Translations under genes and position numbers: made by a program
Part shown: piece after piece, positions 55,140-64,000 of the stretch
Numbering within the stretch: the stretch's first letter is position 1
Layout: every line of letters begins with the position of its first letter
The notes under the pieces: model-generated
Database searches by the model: none
What the model was told of the DNA's origin: nothing
The model's input: only the letters and a program-made list of their open reading frames with translations
DNA from: Dipteris shenzhenensis
Lineage: Eukaryota > Polypodiophyta > Polypodiopsida > Gleicheniales
Reading direction: 5' to 3' (one strand)
DNA: 64,000 nt
NCBI GenBank assembly: GCA_047967505.1
Contig: CM106538.1

Positions 55140-58100
55140 GATATGGGCTATTTCAATCTGATGTCCGACCACTCTCCAGTGGTACTTCACTTGGATCAGC
55201 CCCACCGAGGTCTCCCCCAGAAGGGGGTTCGCATCCCAGAGGACCTCTTGGAGGACAAGGAGATTCAACAGGTTATGGCAGAGATCTGGGAGCACTCAGA
55301 GATGGCACCGAGTGAGGGCTAGGCTGCGTGGGTTGCTGATGCGATTCAGAGGAGCAATATGGAGCTGCAGGCTCACGCCCTCAGGCGGAGGAGGACCCTT
55401 CAGGAGCGCAAGCGGGCTTTGAGGAGAGACCTCGCCTACATCGAGAGGCTAAGGGAGCAGGACCCAGTGTCTTAGTGGCTTAGTGATAGATTGGAGAGCA
55501 CTTGTCTCGAGCTTCAGGACACGGAGCTACGGCGGGCTGAGTTCTCTTATCATTCCTCCCGGGCCCAATGGGTACACCAGGGGGATAGGATGACGAAGCA
55601 GTTCTTTCACACCACTGGGCCCCGATCGACCGGCACACAGCAACAGCGTCTCCAAGATTCGCAGGGCATCATACACACTGACCCGCAGGAGATTCTTGAC
55701 ATGACCACTGGTTTTTATAGCCAGCTCTTTCAAACAGAGAGGATGACCCCAGCCGGTCTTGTGGCCCGAGAGCTAGTTTGGGATCACGTTCCGACAATAG
55801 TCTCGCGGGACCTATGCAACACCTATACAACAGACTTGAGGAGCCTTTCACAGATGAGGAGCTCTGGGAAGCCCTCAAGGCTCTCTCGACCCATAAATAC
55901 CCGGGGGAGGATGTCTTGACTCCGGCCTTCTTCCGGAACTTCTAGGAGATTATCTCCACCCCTTTCCGTTTAGCTTGCCAGGAGATTTTCAACACAGGCC
56001 TTCTCCCTCAGTCCTTGCGTAGGGGGTGGATTTGTTTGATCCCGAAAGGGGGAGATAGGTCAGATATCCGACAGTGGAGGCCAATCACTTCGCTTGATAC
56101 TGCATACAAGGTCCTCGCCAAGGTCTTGAGTTTGCGGTTACGGCCTCATCTTACCGACATCATCCATGACACACATACTGGGTTTGTCCAGGAGCGCAAC
56201 ATCCTAGACAACATCTTCACATTCTGGGAGGCAGTGGATTGGTCCAGGGAGGAGTCACAGCCACTGGTCATCCTTCTCTTGGACTTCGAGAAGGCCTACA
56301 ACAGGGTGGAGTGGTCTTTCCTCGAGGGCACTATGAGGAGATTGGGTTTCTCAGACCGATGGATCAAAGGAGTTTCAGCGCTATACGTAAGGAGCTCTAG
56401 TTAGATGATTATCGGAGGACACACAGGCAATGCCTTTCCTCTCTCTCACTCAGTCCGCCAGGGCTGCCCACTAGCTCCCTTCCTCTTCTTGTTTGTAGCC
56501 GAGGCTCTGGGCTACTACTTGAGATCACAGGTGGCGGGTCTCACAGGGTTGAGACTCCCAATCAGACAGGAGGAGGAGCTCCTTGACTCGGAGTTTGCAG
56601 ATGACACCGCCTTGTATGTTGAGGGCACCACAGCGAGTCTAGAGAGAGTCAAAGGCACGCCTTGGCTATCTATTGTGAGGCCTCGGGGACATGGATCAAC
56701 TAGACGAAATCCATAGGCTTCTTCACGGGCTTTGAGGAGACACAAGAGATCTGTGAGTGGGAGAGTGACTTTGGTTTCAGATGGATACCGCGGGGCCAAA
56801 CAGCGAGATACCTCGGATGCCAGGTGGGTATTGACATCATAGCAGAGCAGCAAATTGCCCCGGTCCTTGAGAGTGTTCGGCGCAGCTTCTCTATTGGAGC
56901 TCGGCCAAACTCTCCCTCGTAGGTCACGCCTTAGTGGCAAACCAGGTCCTTCTTGCCACTGCCTGGTATATTGCCTCTTGTTGGTGCTTTCACAAAGGAT
57001 GCATTGGGCAGCTCCGACGGTTGGTACGGAACTTCCTCTAGGCAGGTTCAGACGGCACGAGGAACACTAGGGCCCGAGTAGCTTGGCAGACGGTGATCAT
57101 GCCGCAGGCACTGGGAGGTTTGGGTATCATTGATCCGGAGATGCAGAGCAGGGTCCTTCTGGGCAAGTTGGTGGTTCGTGGCCTCACCCTAGGTGCTAAG
57201 CCTTGGAAGCTCCTCTTACAGAGAGGGCTTCTGAGGAACACCCCATGCACTAGGGGACAGTGGCAACCTTCACATAGATGGATCTTCTCAAAGGCCCCCC
57301 TTATGGGAAAGGGCTCCCTCCTGATGAGGAGCCTCCACAGGATTTGGCAGAGACTAGCAAGGGGCCTCATCCGTGCTCCGCCCAGATGCAGAGAGGAGTT
57401 TGAGCACCAGTCCCTTATGTGGCACCCAGATGTCAAAGATCAGGAGGGACGTATGCTTGGGCAGCGAACTCACATTGGCTGGGCACAGTGGGACAGTGGT
57501 CCAGCAGGGTCTTTTGGTCACTGGAGCAAGCTACCTATGGAGGCAAAGGCGAGGCTTGACGCCCTATCGCATCTGAGAGGGGCACGGCAGCGGATGGTCG
57601 AGATCGACTTAGCCATTCATGAGTCCTAGGGGAAGGACTTCACATTTGGAGAGACAGCAAATGGTTGGGGCAGCTTTCTCGTATTGGTGTTCCTTTAAGG
57701 ATTTTGATGCAGCACAGCAGCATGCACCCCGACTTCTTCCGTGTAGGACCTGGAGGCCTGCTTCAGCCCCTCATTGGGAGTGACCCTGAGATGGATGGGA
57801 GTCTTGATGATTGATCCCAGTATCTCAGAGCAGGACGACTCTCAATGGCGCCTCTGGCTATGGGAGGGTAGACCCCTAAGGGAGGTCCAGTGGGACCCGG
57901 GGGAGTGGTTCTGGCCCTCCAGGGGCGGCCTAGCTGAGACGATAGATGAGGTGCCTTTCTTTTCCTACACCACACAGATTGGCAAGAGACTTCAGATGGA
58001 CTCGTCCAGGTGGACTCCCTCGAGGGAAAGACACTGGGTGACCCAGAGAGTGCCCCGAGATGTTCGCTCTAGGTTTTGGACATGGTTGTGGTCCAGCTTG

Positions 58101-58245
58101 CAGTCGAGGAAGATCTCATACTTCTTCTGGCTGGCAACCCACGGAGGCTTGCCCATCGGCCCGTGGTTGGAGCAGATGCGAGTGGAGGGGCAGTGCCACT
58201 GCTGCTCAGATCGTGTCCTGGAGACTATCCCGCACTGCCTATGAA
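55140..58245 (+). pseudogene. LINE-B ORF2 remnant
   Basis: Readable blocks, with stops and frame changes between them: LRRAEFSYHSSRAQWVHQGD, GWICLIPKGGDRSDIRQWRP, LLLDFEKAYNRVEWSFLEGT, stop at about 56,402, HSVRQGCPLAPFLFLFVAEA, LLDSEFADDTALYVEGTTAS. Here the catalytic box is FADD, intact. QALGGLGIIDPEMQSRVLLG and the zf-RVT start follow. Useful as a reference for the damaged catalytic box of the copy at 33.2 kb. Confidence 0.85.
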
Positions 58246-58300
58246 GCTGTCGTAGCACAGCGAGGATCTGGATGAGTCGATCGGCGGGCTCCGTAAACAA
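55140..58300 (+). mobile_element. LINE family B, 5'-truncated copy
   Basis: Starts in the endonuclease end (LMSDHSPVVLHLDQP) and runs through RT to the beginning of the zf-RVT region (RKISYFFWLATHGGLPIG, then CHCCSDRVLETIPHCL). It has no 3' UTR or A tail because it stops at the border with LINE-D. Clearly more diverged than the 30.9-38.2 kb copy. Confidence 0.85.
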
Positions 58301-58892
58301 GGAGGGGATGTCCCCAAGTGTGATATATGTGTCGACCCTCTGTCTGAGCTATCGGGTCACGGTCACATCAAGGCCTCATCTCGTGGGGGTCCATGTGATC
58401 TGGCTGAAAGAACTCTGTGATAGAGCTCTAAGAGGGATTAGCCGAGGAAGGAGTGTGTTCCTGTCTCCGTGCTCGGAGTATCCTTTCGCGGTGTCTATGT
58501 ACCTCATGAATGAAACCTGCCAAACACCGCTGGTCTGGGTAGGAGAGGAAACGGACTAAAATCCCATAGCTATCTCTAAAGAGGCAGTGGAAACGCCCTC
58601 CGATCTAATAGTAAACAGGACACCTGAAGATGAAATGCTCCTCTGTCTCAACCTCCTGCATGTCACACAGTGTGCATATGCGCCTCTCCCTAGGTAGTCA
58701 CTCTGCTCTACCACTCTCGATGCGAAGTGTGTGTGAAGAGACCCGGAATTGCCCACGAGAGATCCTTAGCGAGTGGGGTAGGTGAATCTACGTGTATCCT
58801 GGTGGGTCAATGAAACCCTCCGCTGTGATATGTAAGAAGTGATCTCTGTAGAAGCTAAGCTTCACTGGGAGTTCAATCGGTCCCAACCAGAT

Positions 58893-59483
58893 CTAAAATG
58901 TGTGTAGCTGTAGTAGATCCTCATGGATAACCTGGTTGACCTCATGTGATAAGAGGGGAGAAAACGGAGCATCCATGGGGTAATGGAAGGGAGGTAGTCT
59001 ATCCATGTGGAGCCCCAGTCGCTCAAACCATCTCGTTGTACGTGCATACCAGCACCTCTGGTCCCCTCCTACTGCAAGTGCCATAGAAAAGGACAGAGCT
59101 ATCCATGGTAGCTTGCTACGCCCCGAGGTGTAATCCCCATATTCCCTGACTCGGTACAAATACGTGATGACCTGAAATGCAGCATCTAGCTGTAAAGGGG
59201 ATGACCCAAACTCAGCCTGAATGACCTGGTGAGGAACGGATGGCTTACCACGAATCATCCATGATAACATGAGACCCTGTAGCAGCTCCACACGGGCCCA
59301 CTCTATATCCGATAAGTCTGGCCCCCAACATGGGCTGCCGTACATCCCCGCTGGGCGAACCAAGGAGTCAAAAAGCAGCCCCTTGGTGTGTGGATCCTGA
59401 AAGTGCGAGTGGAAGCACTGCCTCTCTAGTCTGGCCAATGAAGCATACCCTCTGCTCGCGCGTGCCAGCATCGCGCGTCTCAT
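58893..59483 (-). pseudogene. LINE-D C-terminal domain
   Basis: 196 codons open: LLFDSLVRPAGMYGSPCWGP, QAEFGSSPLQLDAAFQVITY and WFERLGLHMDRLPPFHYP. The LFDSLVRP-LYG-WGP signature closes many non-LTR RT proteins. Downstream in other frames, an EEHFIFRCPVYYQIRGRFHC zinc-like motif and DQRCLAGFIHEVHRHRERI can be read (58,450-58,700). Function of this tail domain is unknown. Confidence 0.75.
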
Positions 59484-59515
59484 AGTGAAGCTGGGTCCGA
59501 AAAAGATAAGTGTAT

Positions 59516-59621
59516 GATGAAACTATCTCAGTAGATGACCCCTCAAATGTGAACTGCTCCTGACGCATGATGAAACTATCTCAACAGGTGACCCCTTAGA
59601 TGTGAACTGCTCCTGAGAGTT
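59516..59621. repeat. Tandem duplication, 53-base unit
   Basis: Two units starting GATGAAACTATCTCA, at 59,516-59,568 and 59,569-59,621, inside the LINE-D RT end. Confidence 0.9.
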
Positions 59622-60196
59622 TAAGTCTTGATGGATACCATCATTATGATCACTAATTTTGTTCTGTGAATGTATGGAATAGAGTGTATCATGCCAATCG
59701 AAACCTTTCATGAGGCTCTTGATCATGACATAGGTGACTGGGGTTCTAAAGAGCATCTCTTCACCCTTGCCTCAATGGACAGAAAGTGTGCAAAGGAAAC
59801 ATCGATAATGTTCTTCTATACCTAATCAAGATTTCCTTGTTTGGTCTAAGGGTGCCAGTATTTCTTAAGCGTTTTGTATTCATCATCATGCCAGCTATTT
59901 TGAGATGCAAACCCTTTGGTGGCTTTCCTATGTTTTTGACTGTGTAGGGGAAGGAGTGTTGTGCTGCGATGTGGATGAAGAGAAGAGATTTGGCATCAAA
60001 GTCTAGATCTCATCTGTGTGCTGTAAGACAAGTGGTGAGATAGCTACCATAGATGTGGTTAGGGAGTGATCAAAGTCATACTAGTAGTACGTGGAAGAGT
60101 GATCCGAGTGTCCGGTGAGGGAATATTAAAGCTAAGGATAAGTGCAGATGGTCCGATCCTAACATAAGAGGGCATACTATGAGACTAGAAATATGT

Positions 60197-60489
60197 GACA
60201 TGAAGGTAAGGGATCAAATTACATAGTCCACCACCTCCATGTGGGCAGCATGTATATGCTCTCTAACCCTTGGCCACCTCTGTAATTCATGGTACAGAGC
60301 ATCTCATGAATGGTACACATGTCAAGCATATATCTTACATGTGTGAAGGCAAGGGATCCCCATGACATAGTCCACCACCTCCATGTGGGCAGCATGTGTA
60401 TCTCTCTAACCCTATCCACCTCTGTAATTCATTGTAGATGAGCAGCTCATGAGTGGTACACATGTCAAGCAAATATCGTCCACGTATGA
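60197..60489. repeat. Tandem duplication, about 145-base unit
   Basis: Units 60,197-60,338 and 60,339-60,489 share CATAGTCCACCACCTCCATG, TGGGCAGCATGT and GGTACACATGTCAAGCA. They lie in the LINE-D endonuclease relic. Confidence 0.9.
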
Positions 60490-60864
60490 CTGTGGACCTA
60501 GTATGAGTATGCTCTGACCTACATCCAAACTCTTCAAGTGGGAGAACTGGCAGTGCCAAGGAAATCCAAAACCTTTGTCTATGTGTTCCTCACCCTGGCA
60601 TTGAAGTCCCCTATGAGTATGACCTCTCCTTGCTGTATATACCTCTGAATGTCCTCGTTAAATACTATAAAAGGTGAAATGTCTATGGGCATAGTCAAAT
60701 GTCTAAGGGGGAATTAGCATATTGTAATTTGCACCTCTGCGGTCTATATGTTCTCCTGAGTCAAATCCGCATGTATCTAACTTGCTCATCTGTCCAAGTA
60801 GCTATGATTTGTGCCTAAAGGTGGGAGCGGAAAACAACTACAACTCCTCCCAACCCTAACACCC

Positions 60865-61995
60865 CTCCATCTGCATGGGTCTATAAGCGATATGTGGATT
60901 GCAACGTGTATCCTTGTAATATGGATGGCCCCCTCTAAGGGCTCTAGTGTATTGTGAGATCTTTCCCTCTAAAAGTCTCAACAAAGTTGCCATAAGGTCC
61001 CGTTTCTCTCCCAAAAAACAAAAGACAAAGTATTGATGGTCCCAGCGGCTGTGTACCCCCATTTGGGAGGGGGAGTTTCCAGTTGTATATGGTAACCCTG
61101 CCATCCCTATAGACTTCCCGTTTTCCCTTCCCTCACCTACATCTTGATGCCTTCTTTCTCTCCTCTATTTGCATTTGGGGAAGATCCTCATTGATACAGA
61201 TGGGGTTCCTTCAGATTTTTCCACTTCATGAGGATGAAAGAGTAGTTCTCTTCCATATTTTTAACAAATGTTCTTATGAATCATAGTGCTACTACCTTAG
61301 TTCCTTCACATGACAAGGTGTATGGAGCAGTCTACACATTGTAATCATCTAAATTAGAGATACTAATGTTATGTTTGTTCCAATTTCAAACTTTCCCTCA
61401 GTTGATCCAATGTCAAACACCTAGGATTCTTAATCCAAGAGACTTGTGGAATGTACCATGACTAATATCGATCAAAATTTGTATGTGCTAACTTTCAATT
61501 CCTTGACACCAGAGTCTCAGAAAAATTTCCAATCGTTATTGGACCACCTCCACATTGAAATCCTATACATTGTAATCATCGAAATTGGTAATCCCAATGT
61601 TATCTTGTTTCAATTTCAGATCTTGTCCCTAGTTTTATTTCGTTCTTTTCCCACCCTCAAACAATTTTCCTAAAGTTTTAATGACATTTAGTAAAGTTTT
61701 ATAGCCGATTTCATAACGATGCCTAGCTAACACTGCACCCTAAAAACATATCATTACAAACTCTAGTTCCCATTCACTAAAACAAACGTGTGCATATACT
61801 TCAAAAAAATATAGAACAATAAAACTTTCACAAGCACAAGCCCTAAAAGAAATTGCATTTCAGCTAGGTATTCAAACACAAATTTTTCTCAAAAAAAAAC
61901 CTGCATCCATGGGCATGCATGTCATTCCTCCAACCTTCAAAGGCCAAAATGTTCTACTTCTAAAATCAATCACTCATTACCCATACAATTGTAAG
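60865..61995. other. AT-rich non-coding stretch
   Basis: No gene. Two diverged copies of a word around AATCAT(C/T)(T/G)AAATT and AATGTTAT at about 61,340 and 61,580. Confidence 0.4.
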
Positions 61996-61999
61996 TTAC

Positions 62000-62159
62000 C
62001 TGATGCTTAGCAATATTGACAAGTCCACATGAATCTGTAGTCATCTCATGGCACAGTTGAGATAACGCAAACATTGCTAAGCTAGGAGGGAACTTTGACT
62101 TCCTTCCAGGAATAGACTTCAATGCTGTAATCAGCACTTCAACCTGCACTGCCACATTC
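62000..62159 (-). CDS. Unassigned host exon candidate
   Basis: 160 bases between acceptor TTAAGCTATCAG and donor CAG/GTAACT. It encodes NVAVQVEVLITALKSIPGRK, then SKFPPSLAMFALSQLCHEMT and DSCGLVNIAKHQ, a convincing helical repeat. It ends in phase 0. The CT microsatellite upstream serves as its pyrimidine tract. Likely an upstream exon of the same minus-strand host gene as the 52-54 kb segments; family unknown. Confidence 0.45.
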
Positions 62160-62173
62160 CTGATAGCTTAACA

Positions 62174-62175
<2 letters not shown>

Positions 62176-62227
<52 letters not shown>
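62176..62227. repeat. (CT)n microsatellite
   Basis: About 26 CT units on the plus strand, 16 bases from the exon candidate, then a CT/GC-rich stretch to about 62,600 with many CCTGCTC words. Confidence 0.95.
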
Positions 62228-62229
<2 letters not shown>

Positions 62230-62639
62230 CTCATCCTGCTCCTGCTCTCTGCTCCGGCCTGCCCCTTTCCCTTCGCTGCTCCCCTGCTCAGCCTGCTCCT
62301 GCTCTCGCGCTTCTGCATTGCACCTACTCTAGTCCTCCCACTCCAGCCCTCCTGCTCCAGGCTTCCTGCATCATGATTCATGCCACCCCTACTGCTCCAT
62401 CGAAACTCTGCTGCATTGCTTTCCTGCTCCCCCCTCCAACCCTCCCTACCCCTGCTCTAGCCTTCTTGCTCCATCATGCCAGCCTTCCTGTCCACCGAAG
62501 CTTTTCTGCTCACCACGCCTCTGCTCCATTGCGCTTTTGCTCAGCCCTCCTGCCATCAAGCCTTGTTATCTCTATGGCCCTCCCTACATTTCTCCTTTGC
62601 TGCTCTCCTGCCCCTCAAAGAAATAACAGGCAACTAGGA

Positions 62640-64000
62640 CAGCTGTAGGAAAAGCCAAACAAATTCAAGCATCCTCTAAAGTACCAACCAGTCGTTCTAG
62701 TACATAGACTCCATACTGATCCAAGGCCAGCATTACCTGCACATTAAAGGGAAACATCCTTTAAAAGTTAATCCACAAAATTTAAGGAATGGTGATGATG
62801 CCACTGACACGGGAACAGATGACCATAATTACAATCAAACAAATTGCTCATCCCAGATGAATTTTTGTTGCTGTTTCTCATTCAGAGATTTCAGAAGTAG
62901 ATACACACCATTTCAACTACTGTAAAAGATTCACCACCAATTTAAATATGCTTTCTGGGGCTGCTAAGAAGGCTCCTCAATAATGACAGGCTATACACCT
63001 ACTTCGGTTAATGAGATCCATGGACGATATCATTGCCTCTTCTTCAAGAGGGGCACAGCTTTGGAACACTCTTGATTGCTCCACTTCCATGACGAGGTAT
63101 GTGTTGGCCTCTACCTTATTGAGGTGCAGCGGCACAGAGAGACTCTACTAAGGCAAATCAGATAGCAGGAGTGAGGTGACAGTGCCATAGGAGACGGGGT
63201 AGGTCGAGCACAGCAACATGTCACAGATTTCTACACGTTTGAGTCAGCAAAGCACGCATGATGGAGGTCCAACCTATCTCAGCTCTCCTCATAGGGACCG
63301 TCAGAGCAGAGGTGCCACTCTTGATATGGCTCACCCTGGAAAATGTAACCAAAAGCCACCCTATGAGAATAAAAGTGCCAGAGAAAGGTGGAAAGCAATA
63401 AGAGAGAACAAACAAAAGAAAGTAAAAGAGAAAAAGTGTAAGAGGGGCCCGAAAAAGGTCAGGCAGCAAGTAAACATGAAGGTCAAGCAAGGGACCAAGA
63501 ACGAAAGATGGGGAATCAAAAGAGAAGGTGACACACAAGGTCATGACAAGAAGGTAACTCACCCAAAAAAGGCAGGCAAAAGCTGATGTACACAAAGCAC
63601 AAGATGCTAGTGACCAGTAGGATTAATAAAGAGAAGCAATACAAACATGGCACCATAAAAAGGCGGGATAAAATAAAATGTAGAAGAGGCATATATAAGG
63701 GTTAGCAGACCTAAGAGGCATATATATATACATATATATGACAAAATAACTTTAAGGGTTAGCAGACCTATCAAAGGAGGGGAAGGCAGCTAAGAATGAG
63801 GCAAATGGTGCAATGGCCTAAGGTCAAGAAACCTATAAAAGGAGGAGAAGGCAGTTAAGAATGAGACAAATGGTGTAATGATGAGAAATAAAGAGGCAAG
63901 ATGACACAGCAAAACAGTAAGAGGTTGTGTATGGGAAAGCAATAGTGAGGCTACTTGCCAGAAAGGTGTGCGGACAGGAAGAAAGAAACAAATGGGCAGT
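62640..64000. other. Non-coding stretch with short repeats
   Basis: A short exon-like segment on the minus strand near 62,680-62,745 (VMLALDQYGVYVLERLVG) follows an acceptor-like GTGCAG; not confirmed. At 63,697 and 63,746 GGGTTAGCAGACCTA occurs twice. A unit around GGAGGGGAAGGCAGCTAAGA occurs twice (63,766-63,814 and 63,830-63,877). A Lys-rich open frame at 63,218-63,586 has no recognisable function. Confidence 0.4.

Larger units (their letters stand above)
58290..60860 (-). mobile_element. LINE family D, degenerate
   Basis: On the minus strand an APE-type endonuclease relic (GEVILIGDFNARVRNT near 60,600; CTTHELLIYNELQRWIG near 60,420) comes first. RT C-terminal sequences follow (EIVSSYTYL at about 59,530) and an end domain to about 58,300. 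The central RT (motifs such as YADD) is missing between about 59,760 and 60,190. Two internal tandem duplications are present. It meets the plus-strand LINE-B copy tail to tail. Confidence 0.7.

Noticed and set aside
63218-63595. Lys-rich frame of 122 codons on plus and its hydrophobic mirror on minus.
   Set aside because: Purine-rich composition explains both; no start context, splice sites or motif.

Overview
The window looks like a piece of a large, transposon-rich plant nuclear genome. Evidence: LTR retrotransposons primed by the plant-type initiator-Met tRNA site (TGGTATCAGAGC or close variants, at least five places), Ty1/copia, Ty3/gypsy chromovirus and LINE proteins of plant type, GT-AG split exons, and many microsatellites. 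The species cannot be read from the sequence. A Penelope-like element and the LINE families would suit a fern, lycophyte, bryophyte or conifer better than a flowering plant, but that is inference. There are no bacterial operons, no CRISPR array and no convincing tRNA or rRNA gene.

Host gene content is small. On the minus strand, exons at about 24.3, 4.6, 1.8, 0.6-1.5 and perhaps 0.4 kb have compatible splice phases. They resemble the N-terminal third of a plant HEAT-repeat protein of the HEATR6 type, with introns filled by transposons. More minus-strand exon-like segments lie at 46.6, 52.3, 52.8, 54.4 and 62.1 kb. I could not assign them; they may be earlier exons of the same gene or a second gene.

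Layout: 2.1-6.1 kb holds two inverted copies of LINE family A and several short LINE tails fused to GT/GA microsatellites. 6.2-7.4 kb is a tail of LINE family C. 9.4-21.2 kb is a nested pair: a chromovirus (9,736-15,994) sits inside an LTR of an older gypsy element whose body carries further insertions. 21.3-24.2 kb has tandem repeats, a 1-kb foldback element and an LTR edge. 25.8-28.9 kb is a copia gag relic split by a Penelope-like element with a 17-bp target duplication. 29.2-38.7 kb is a LINE-C tail, then a LINE-A copy split by a full-length LINE-B (30.9-38.2 kb) with a 16-bp target duplication. 38.7-41.3 kb has an LTR and a separate gag fragment. A perfect 44-bp-arm hairpin (41.3 kb) borders a truncated copia (41.4-45 kb). 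45.4-46.5 kb has LINE tails. 46.7-52.0 kb is a young copia with 190-bp LTRs, a 5-bp target duplication and an internal deletion of protease and integrase. 55.1-58.3 kb is a second LINE-B copy, converging with LINE-D (58.3-60.9 kb). The rest is mostly non-coding.

Together this is a layered record of insertions that can be ordered in time. Nearly every element is visibly broken by stops, frameshifts, mutated catalytic residues or deletions. Copia B and LINE-B look youngest.
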